Below, piece after piece: positions 1 through 5,876 of a DNA stretch of 8,936 bases. The DNA comes from Gammaproteobacteria bacterium (lineage in GTDB: Bacteria > Pseudomonadota > Gammaproteobacteria > Xanthomonadales > Rhodanobacteraceae), in the NCBI GenBank assembly GCA_005877675.1, contig VBNZ01000033.1, forward strand, positions 1 to 8,936. Reading direction: 5' to 3'. Under the pieces are notes generated by a model. That model was given only the letters and a program-made list of their open reading frames with translations. It made no database searches and was not told where the DNA came from. The position numbers were made by a program, and so were the translations under genes. Every line of letters begins with the position of its first letter. The stretch's first letter is position 1.

Positions 1-1617
1 CACCGCTCCGCCAGCCGTCGTCAGCGCCACCGTCACGCTCGACGAATTGCTCGTTACCACGTTGCCGCTGCTGTCTTCCACGGCCACGGTGACGCTGAAT
101 GGGCCTCCGGGCAATAAGGTCGGGGGCGGCGACGCCGTGAACGCGAGCTTCGCCGCCGTGCCGACCACAACGGTCGTCGCCGCGGTGGCACTATTGTTGG
201 CTGGGGTGGGATCGCTGGTCGCGGAACTCACGGTCGCCGTGTTGCTGATCAGCGTGCCCGGGCTACCCGGCGCAGTGGCGATGATCGTGATCGGGTTCGC
301 CGCGCCGACGGCAAGAGTCGGTTGCGTACATGTCACCGTGCCCGCGGCGAAGCTACAGGTCCAGCCCGTTCCTGTGGCGCTGACGAAAGCCAGCCCCGCA
401 GGCAGGGCATCGCTCACACTGACGCTATTGGCAGTGGCGGGACCGTTATTGGTAACCGTCAAGATATAGGCAAGACCGCCGCCGGCGCTGACTGTAGCCG
501 GCGCCGTCTTGGTGATCGACAAATCCGTGCTGATGGCGAAATTGACTACCTGGCTTATTTCGGTGGCGCTCATGCATTGCGTTGTGGTCGCGGGCAACGC
601 GGTCAACGCGGCGGCCTGCGTCGCGGCAGCAGCCTTGGTCGCCTGGCCGGTCACGAAGTTCATGATGGCCTTGGTCTGCCCGGGCGCCAACGTGATCGGA
701 TACGTCCAATAGGGATTATCGTCGCCATCGACGAAATTCACGTTGCTTACCGGAGTCGGTGCTCCAGGGCCCTGGATGACATGGCCAAGGCGCGGATCGC
801 TCGAGGTATTGCCGGAGTAATTCTGGAAGCTGGTTATCCATCTGTCGGCGGTGGTAACGACAGCATCGCCACTCGATGTGGTCACGACTCTCGTGTTGCT
901 GTCGGAACCGAGATTGTTCGACGTGACCATCGTGAACGTGATCGGCGCGCCGGTGGTGTTCGTGAAGAAGTTCAACGAGCGCGCGAACGCGTCATTCGTG
1001 GGCACATAGATTTTGCGCCGCACGCTCAGACCGCCAACCGTCTGCGCAGCAAAAACATACTGCCGATTCGTGCATTGCGGTATCGCGGGAACCGTCGCAT
1101 CAACGCTGGCCGGGCCGTTCTTGTTATACATCGTATAGGCCGCGTTGCCTGTCTGGCAGGGCCCGGTGGCGTTGGTGAGGCTGACGCAGATTGCGCCGTA
1201 TCCGTCGAAGGCGTCGCTCAATGTCGACGCCACGAGACCGCCGGCGCTGGTCGACGCTTGCACTGCATGCGTGTAGCTCGCTTCCGACATCGCCCCGGAC
1301 GCGGAGCTACTCGTCGAAAACGTGACGTTGGTGTTGATGAAGTACTTCAGGCCCAGACTGTCGACCAACTGGGCCGACCCGGTGGCTTGTATCACCGCGC
1401 TCAGGTGAACGCCACCGCGGCGCCGCTTTTCCCCAGGCTTGATAACATGCCCATTGTGCCCTGCGGCGATAATTTGCGCGCCCTGCGCTGCCACGGCGAC
1501 CCGCCGGACATGCTTGTCGACCGTCGAGGCGATCGAATCGGAGTCCGAGACAAGGACGTCTGCATGAGCAAATGAAGCCAACGCCAACAAGGCGAGTGTC
1601 GCAATCGTCTTTCTCAT
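1..1617 (-). CDS. Secreted DUF11/Ig-like repeat surface protein, C-terminus beyond window
   Basis: I translated the minus strand by hand. The frame is open from the ATG at 1617-1615 to base 1, giving 539 codons with no stop, so the gene is cut by the window edge. An AGGGGGAA ribosome site lies about 3 bases before the ATG. Residues 1-19 are a Sec signal peptide (MRKTIATLALLALASFAHA, cleavage after AHA). Residues about 25-195 are Ser/Thr/Ala/Gly-rich with two Cys (CVSLTNATGPC). Residues about 198-355 form a distinct module (VRRKIYVPTND to ATEISQVVNF). I recall similar modules ahead of DUF11 repeats but know no name for it. Residues about 364-480 are a DUF11 domain (LSITKTAP, YILTVTNNGPATA, VSDALPAGLAFV, PANNSATA). 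From about 483 a second Ig-like, invasin-style repeat begins (KLAFTASPPP, VEDSSGNVV) and runs off the edge. Such proteins are exported and usually surface-attached or secreted; adhesion is an inference. It could share a transcript with the sulfotransferase 41 bp upstream. Confidence 0.88.
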   Translation of the reverse strand, partial: MRKTIATLALLALASFAHADVLVSDSDSIASTVDKHVRRVAVAAQGAQIIAAGHNGHVIKPGEKRRRGGVHLSAVIQATGSAQLVDSLGLKYFINTNVTFSTSSSASGAMSEASYTHAVQASTSAGGLVASTLSDAFDGYGAICVSLTNATGPCQTGNAAYTMYNKNGPASVDATVPAIPQCTNRQYVFAAQTVGGLSVRRKIYVPTNDAFARSLNFFTNTTGAPITFTMVTSNNLGSDSNTRVVTTSSGDAVVTTADRWITSFQNYSGNTSSDPRLGHVIQGPGAPTPVSNVNFVDGDDNPYWTYPITLAPGQTKAIMNFVTGQATKAAAATQAAALTALPATTTQCMSATEISQVVNFAISTDLSITKTAPATVSAGGGLAYILTVTNNGPATANSVSVSDALPAGLAFVSATGTGWTCSFAAGTVTCTQPTLAVGAANPITIIATAPGSPGTLISNTATVSSATSDPTPANNSATAATTVVVGTAAKLAFTASPPPTLLPGGPFSVTVAVEDSSGNVVTSNSSSVTVALTTAGGAV

Positions 1618-1658
1618 CGGTTCCCCCTGAACACGGAAAATAGACATAGCCGTCGACT

Positions 1659-2738
1659 TTACACTTTTTCGCGCAATGAAAGCCATACATTATTTGTGAG
1701 TGCCGCAATCATCGCGCGTTCTGATCCGGTGAATTCGGGCGCGTAGTAATCCGGAACGGCGATATCGGCGGCCTGGATTCGAACAAGATCCTCCCAAGTC
1801 GCTTTTGCCACGCCCACATGCTCGTAAATCGCCGCAAGTGTTTCTGCAGGAGCCGAACACAGGTGCTCATAACGCACGACGATGCAGGCGCTCGGCGGAA
1901 TCTCACGCCCCAAACTATGCGCGAACCAGCCATACGCCGCCGCCCATTGGCGCGCATAGCCTTCTATCGTGCGTCCTGAGTCGAAGCAGGCCTGGATCGC
2001 AGCCGCTGCAGAGGAATCGCCGAAATTCTCTGCACGTTTGTGCGGCCCGAACTCGAAGTGACCGCTGCGCGCGAGTTGGCGGCCGATCGCAGGGTTATGC
2101 TGACTCCAGGCGCTGAACAGGCGATCCTGCTTCACCAGCGATGCCACCTGGGCGATGGGCTCGCGCACGGCGATGACGAATCGCGCATCGGGAAACAATT
2201 GCAGCAGGTAGCCGATGCGGCTCAGGTTGTAATTGCCCTTCGCCAGGTATCGCTGTGCACCGCGCACCGCCAGCAGCTTGCGAATATGCGCCGTGTAAAA
2301 AGATGTGAATCCACCGTCTTCGCATCCTGCTTGGAGCGGCTGAGCAACGAGCGCGTCATGCCTTCCCGCAAAGAAGTGCATCCAAAGAACTTCCTCCAAC
2401 GCTTCCGGACTGTTGCGCGTTACGGCGATACGGTCCTGGTGCGCGCGTTCGACCGGCGCCGGCGCCGGTAATGGAAGTCGGGCGCGCAACCAGTTCCACC
2501 AGTAGGGTGCCCACAGCAGAGGGAAATCGGCATACCGATGCGTCGTAAAGACCGCGGCTTGGGCAAGTGACTCGAGCAACAGCGTGCTGCCGGCGCGCGC
2601 CATGCCGCAGATGTATACCGGCTGCTCGATGCACTGCGAGGCAATGCGTTCTGCCAGGATACGCGTCTCGAGTTCACCGATCCGGCGCAATAGTCCTGGG
2701 ACGCGCTCGAACAGCGCGCCGGCAATTCGATCGGGCAC
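1659..2738 (-). CDS. PAPS-dependent sulfotransferase family protein (Sulfotransfer_3 type)
   Basis: The 359-residue product is a cytoplasmic sulfotransferase, expected to move a sulfo group from PAPS to a hydroxyl or amine of an unidentified acceptor. The 5'-phosphosulfate loop is YICGMARAGSTLLLE (residues 42-56), a P-loop-like motif close to the N-terminus as usual. The 3'-phosphate site is FVIAVREPIAQVASL (187-201), with Arg192 and Ser200 eight residues apart, the spacing of classical sulfotransferases. KGNYNLSRI (167-175) and LFPDARF (181-187) are typical lead-in segments. The length suits the bacterial Sulfotransfer_3 family. There is no signal peptide or membrane segment. The start is GTG: an in-frame TAA six codons upstream leaves it as the only upstream choice, and no strong Shine-Dalgarno precedes it. 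The gene is divergent from the phosphatase unit (87-bp gap) and lies 41 bp upstream of the DUF11 gene. An acceptor in an envelope glycan, lipid or small metabolite is possible but not shown. Confidence 0.87.
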   Translation of the reverse strand: MPDRIAGALFERVPGLLRRIGELETRILAERIASQCIEQPVYICGMARAGSTLLLESLAQAAVFTTHRYADFPLLWAPYWWNWLRARLPLPAPAPVERAHQDRIAVTRNSPEALEEVLWMHFFAGRHDALVAQPLQAGCEDGGFTSFYTAHIRKLLAVRGAQRYLAKGNYNLSRIGYLLQLFPDARFVIAVREPIAQVASLVKQDRLFSAWSQHNPAIGRQLARSGHFEFGPHKRAENFGDSSAAAAIQACFDSGRTIEGYARQWAAAYGWFAHSLGREIPPSACIVVRYEHLCSAPAETLAAIYEHVGVAKATWEDLVRIQAADIAVPDYYAPEFTGSERAMIAALTNNVWLSLREKV

Positions 2739-2825
2739 GCCGATATATTGCCGTTATTTCCCACGCGGCGCAGATCGGCGATAGAACTGCTCGCTGGATC
2801 AGGCCCGCTTGGATAAACTCCGGAT
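2739..2825. promoter_or_regulatory. Divergent intergenic region, likely promoters both ways
   Basis: These 87 bp separate the GTG of the sulfotransferase from the ATG of the small membrane protein, so both transcripts probably start here. The left part has a short A+T-rich patch (CGATATATTGCC, 2741-2752) in otherwise GC-rich DNA. I could not place a -35/-10 pair with good spacing on either strand. The plus-strand GGATAAACT (2811-2819) resembles a -10 box but is too near the ATG at 2826 to leave a normal leader. Only the region-level call is supported. Confidence 0.35.
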
Positions 2826-3068
2826 ATGAACTTCAAATCCTCGATCTTCTTGCTGCTCGCGCTCACGTTCTTGTGTTTCGGCAACGACGCCGACGCATAC
2901 ATCGGCCCAGGTGCGGGCCTGAGCGTACTGGGTTCGCTCTGGGCCGTTGTCGTCGCCATTGTCATTGCGCTATTCGCCCTGTTGACCTGGCCGCTGCGCG
3001 CGTTGTGGCGTCGCTTGCGCGTGAAGCGCGCTGCGCCGACTGCATCCGATCACGATCACCGAACCTAG
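2826..3068 (+). CDS. Small exported membrane protein with AYIGPGAG motif
   Basis: This 80-residue protein has a signal-peptide-like N-terminus (MNFKSSIFLLLALTFLCFG, then NDADA|YIG, with likely cleavage after ADA at residue 24). AYIGPGAGLSVLGSLW follows, then a long hydrophobic helix (about residues 34-56, VLGSLWAVVVAIVIALFALL), and a basic tail WPLRALWRRLRVKR, which should lie in the cytoplasm by the positive-inside rule. The likely product is one inner-membrane helix with a short periplasmic GPGAG tip. From memory, small proteins with A-Y-I/V-G-P-G-A-G followed by a helix and a WP-R basic tail are often encoded beside alkaline-phosphatase-superfamily genes, as here. I know no established function. 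Its stop is 4 bp before the phosphatase ATG, so the two are almost certainly cotranscribed. The ribosome site is weak. Confidence 0.75.
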   Translation: MNFKSSIFLLLALTFLCFGNDADAYIGPGAGLSVLGSLWAVVVAIVIALFALLTWPLRALWRRLRVKRAAPTASDHDHRT

Positions 3069-3312
3069 CGGCATGCATCGAAGCATCCTGCTCGTCGCCG
3101 GCGCATTGTTGAGTCTGCTCGCCGGCTGTCAGCGAGCTCCCGCGCCTGTGGTGCATTCGCGCGTGGTCGTTATCGGCTTCGACGGCATGGACCCCAACCT
3201 CGCCGAGCGCTGGATGGCGGACGGCACGTTGCCGCACTTTGCGCAGCTCGCCAAGTCAGGCCACTACCAGCGCCTCGCTACGACCAATCCGCCGCAGTCA
3301 CCGGTGGCATGG

Positions 3313-3350
3313 GCACACGCGCTTATGCGCTCGGTCTCAACGGCATTTTC
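3313..3350 (+). repeat. 38-bp direct repeat, first copy (out of place)
   Basis: Identical base for base to 4516-4553. It begins GCACACGCGC and ends GGCATTTTC; the flanking bases differ on both sides (G/C on the left, G/C on the right). It falls between the codons for PPQSPVAW and for DFLRRN and shifts the frame. In the downstream frame it reads TRAYALGLNGIF, the peptide encoded by the second copy, instead of the expected family sequence. Confidence 0.95.
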
Positions 3351-4515
3351 GACTTCCTGCGCCGTAACCGAGCCGACTACACACCGCAATTCTCCATCGC
3401 CGACTCCGAGCCGCCGCATCATGTCCTGCATCTGTTCGGCTGGGATCTGCCATTCGACGCCGGTAGCGTGCGCAACCGACGCGATGGCGTGCCGTTCTGG
3501 ATGACTGCGGAAAATAGCGGCGAACCTGCGACCGTGCTGCGGGTGCCAGTGACGTATCCACCCGATGCGATAACCCACATGTTGTCGGGCATGGGCGTGC
3601 CCGACCTGCTCGGCACGCAAGGCACTTACACGATCTACGCCACGCGGCCGATTCAGGGTGCCGAAAATGGCGGGCGCGTCGAACTCGTCGAGATCGACGA
3701 CAGCGGAACCATCCATTCAAAACTCGCAGGTCCCGCGCATCCGCTCAGTCCGGGCACCACGCTCAGCGTGCCGCTGGAATTGGTGGGCGCTGGCGCGGGT
3801 GCGCGCCTCACGCTCGATGGAAAAGTCGTTCCGATACGCGTCGGAACATGGTCGCCATGGATCCACGTTCGCTTTCGCTTTGCCGGCGTCGGACACGCGG
3901 CCGGCATGGTGCGCGCCTACTTGCTCGAGGGGTTTCCGCGTCCACTTTTATACATTTCGCCGATCAACATCGACGCGAGCGACCCGGCCGCAGCGATCAG
4001 TTCGCCGCCCGATTACGCCGCGAATCTGGCGGGCAGCATCGGAGAATTTCACACGCTCGGCATGCCCGAGGAGACCTGGGCCTTGAACCAAGGTCACATG
4101 AGCGAGCAGGGATGGCTGGACATGGTGAAAGCCACGCTGGCCGAAGGTGAGGCCATGCTGCGCGACGCGCTCAAACGCCGCGACAGCGCACTCGTCGTCG
4201 AGGTATTCGTGCAGACCGATCGCGTAAGCCATATGTTTTGGCGAGGGCTCGACCCGCAGCATCCTCTCTACGCAAAATCCAGCGAATTGGCGCGCGGCGC
4301 CATCCCCTGGATCTATCGCGAGGCAGATCGCGTGCTCGGCGAAATTCAGGCGCAACTTGCACCGACAGACAAGCTCGTAGTGTTGTCCGATCATGGCTTC
4401 GCCTCGTTTCGGCGCAGCGTACATCTGAATCGCTGGCTCGCCGAACAAGGCTATCTCGTATTCAACCCGGGCACTGAAGGGAAGCTTCCACTGTTTGCCC
4501 AGGTCGATTGGGCAC

Positions 4516-4553
4516 GCACACGCGCTTATGCGCTCGGTCTCAACGGCATTTTC
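4516..4553 (+). repeat. 38-bp direct repeat, second copy (native context)
   Basis: Perfect match to 3313-3350, 1203 bp downstream of it. Here it lies in frame and reads smoothly as VDWARTRAYALGLNGIFLNL, the kind of sequence this phosphodiesterase family has at this point. It is therefore the likely donor. Just to its left, TGGGCAC (4509-4515) is also present at 3310-3316; GCAC is doubled here and single at the first copy. Confidence 0.95.
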
Positions 4554-4963
4554 CTCAACCTCCGCGAGCGGGAGGCGCACGGCATAGTCGAGGCCGCCGC
4601 GATGGCCGGGCTGAAAGCGGAGATTGCCGAAAAATTGCGCAAGCTCCGCGACGGCGATGCCCAGGTCGTTAATGATGTGTTCGATGCGAAATTGATTTAT
4701 GCAGGAGCGCACGTCGACGATGCGCCGGATCTTGTCGTCGGCTACGCACCCGGCTATCGCGCCTCCTGGCAGACGACGCTGGGTGCTGCGCCGCCGACGC
4801 TGCTCGAAGACAACCTGCAGCCATGGAGCGGCGATCACTGCATCGATCCGGCCGCCGTTCCCGGCGTGCTATTCACTTCGTTTCCGCTCACCGCACCCGT
4901 GGACGGCATCGTGGACTTGCCACAATTGATTTTGCATGAACTCGCCGCATCAGGAACGGCCCC

Positions 4964-5743
4964 GTGACTTTCGGTCTCCTCGATCTGCCGGCGCCGCTGT
5001 TCGACTGGATTGATTCTGCACTGCAGATCGTGCTCCCCGCGCTGGTGCGTCTCGTGCTGTATGCGACGCTGTGTGCTTGGGCGATGATGTATGTCTATCT
5101 GCGCTTCTCAGATCAGGCCACCCTTGCAGACACGCGCGCGGAAGTCATTCGCACTCGTCGCGCGCTCACCGAACACGAGGGCAGTTTCGCCGACCTCAAT
5201 GCGTTGGTCCGGCGCAATCTGCATTCTTCGCTTCGTCAACTCGGCCTCACGCTTTGGCCCGCGCTGATCGCAAGCCTGCCGATGCTGATCGTGTTGCCTT
5301 GGCTGTCGAATCGTTTCGACCTTGAGACCCCCGCCGCAGGAACTTTAGTCCAAGTCTGCGCACATCCCTCTGCGGCGCAAGCGATGTTGCACTGGCAAAA
5401 TGCGACTGCCCGTTATTCCGGCGAACCCGGTTGCTGGCAGCTGCCTTGGCCGACTGCCGATGCGCCGATCGTGTTGCGTGACGCAAACGGCACTGCACTT
5501 TGCGCTATATCCGCTTCGACAAAAAGCGATATTGTCCACAAATTCACATTGTATAACTGGCTTATCGCCAATCCGGGCGGCTACCTGCTCGACAGCGCGC
5601 AATTTGACCGCATCTCGATGACGCTGCCCACACGCGAAATTGTCCACGTGGGTCCGGTCTGGCTGCGCGGGTGGGAGCCCTGGTTTTTCGCAACGCTGTT
5701 CCTCGCATCAATAGCCTTCAAGCTGCGCTGGCGAGTCTTGTGA
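4964..5743 (+). CDS. Membrane protein, N-terminal half resembling DUF106/EMC3/TMCO1 (Oxa1 superfamily)
   Basis: The 259-residue product begins with GTG overlapping the phosphatase TGA by four bases (GTGA), which indicates translational coupling. Residues about 23-46 form a membrane helix (VRLVLYATLCAWAMMYVYL). RFSDQATLADTRAEVIRTRR and on to about 90 is a charged helical segment, and LRQLGLTLWPALIASLPMLI to about 116 is a second helix ending PWLSNRF. Helix, then DQ-x-x-L, a charged coiled-coil-like stretch, a Leu-rich run, and a P-containing helix ending in WL-x-x-x-F/Y is the order I recall for the DUF106 family of EMC3, TMCO1 and archaeal insertase homologues. Residues about 118-235 look like an exported domain with Cys in VCAHP, PGCWQ and ALCAIS. 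A third helix (WEPWFFATLFLASIAFKL, about 236-253) ends in a basic tail. Membrane-protein insertion or chaperoning is an inference from this resemblance; otherwise it is an unknown envelope protein working with the phosphatase. Confidence 0.8.
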   Translation: MTFGLLDLPAPLFDWIDSALQIVLPALVRLVLYATLCAWAMMYVYLRFSDQATLADTRAEVIRTRRALTEHEGSFADLNALVRRNLHSSLRQLGLTLWPALIASLPMLIVLPWLSNRFDLETPAAGTLVQVCAHPSAAQAMLHWQNATARYSGEPGCWQLPWPTADAPIVLRDANGTALCAISASTKSDIVHKFTLYNWLIANPGGYLLDSAQFDRISMTLPTREIVHVGPVWLRGWEPWFFATLFLASIAFKLRWRVL

Positions 5744-5747
5744 TCGT

Positions 5748-5777
5748 CGCTGCGGGCGCCGATTAGAACCGGCAGCG
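5748..5777 (+). terminator. Weak hairpin after the membrane-protein gene
   Basis: CGCTGC (5748-5753) pairs with GCAGCG (5772-5777). After one G-G mismatch, two more G-C pairs follow, with a loop of about 12 bases. It begins 5 bases after the TGA at 5741-5743, where a terminator is expected between convergent genes, but no T-run follows on the plus strand. The remaining spacer up to 5876 has no other clear hairpin; it contains a run of eight G at 5851-5858. Confidence 0.25.
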
Positions 5778-5876
5778 CCACCACAACCGGCGTCATTCCG
5801 CCAAGCGCTCGCGTGGGCAGCGCCGTACAATTCAACAACGCATCGCGCTCGGGGGGGGCTGGGAATTGCAGCGCAA

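Larger units (their letters stand above)
3073..4967 (+). pseudogene. Alkaline-phosphatase-superfamily phosphodiesterase lipoprotein, frameshifted
   Basis: Two frames together encode one protein of the type I phosphodiesterase/nucleotide pyrophosphatase group. The N-terminal part (3073 to about 3312) has a lipoprotein signal (MHRSILLVAGALLSLLAGC, Cys19 in an LAGC lipobox), the metal-site motif VVVIGFDGMDP (Asp37), and TTNPPQSPVAW, where Ser76 is the likely nucleophile. The frame then shifts. From 3351 to the TGA at 4965 the other frame continues the same fold: GIFDFLRRN, TDRVSHMFWR (Asp at 4218, His at 4230), VVLSDHGF (Asp 4389, His 4392) and GDHCIDPAAVPGVLF (Asp 4833, His 4836), so the later metal ligands are present. 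What is missing is the 'FxTGxxPGxHG' segment expected between QSPVAW and GIFDF; a 38-bp copy of 4516-4553 sits in its place. Adding 7 bp back would give about 633 residues. The intact enzyme would hydrolyse a phosphate or sulfate ester in the periplasm; the substrate is unknown. The ATG at 3309 lies at the damage and should not be taken as a real start. An assembly error is possible. Confidence 0.85.

Noticed and set aside
322..1575. Long plus-strand frame of 417 codons
   Set aside because: Its product is arginine-rich and without motifs, and it lies antisense to the DUF11 gene, which has a signal peptide, ribosome site and recognisable domains.
3301..3350. Programmed ribosomal frameshifting between the two phosphatase frames
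   Set aside because: No slippery heptamer or following pseudoknot is apparent, and the damage coincides exactly with an exact repeat that replaces conserved family residues, so a frameshift alone would not restore a normal protein.
3948..4838. Minus-strand frame of 296 codons
   Set aside because: Antisense to the phosphatase; no family motif, signal or ribosome site.
3309..4967. A 552-residue frame starting at ATG 3309 taken as a complete phosphatase gene
   Set aside because: The ATG spans the edge of the misplaced 38-bp copy, and the product lacks the signal peptide, the FDGMDP metal motif and the nucleophile region, all of which are in the other frame just upstream. It is the downstream part of a broken gene.
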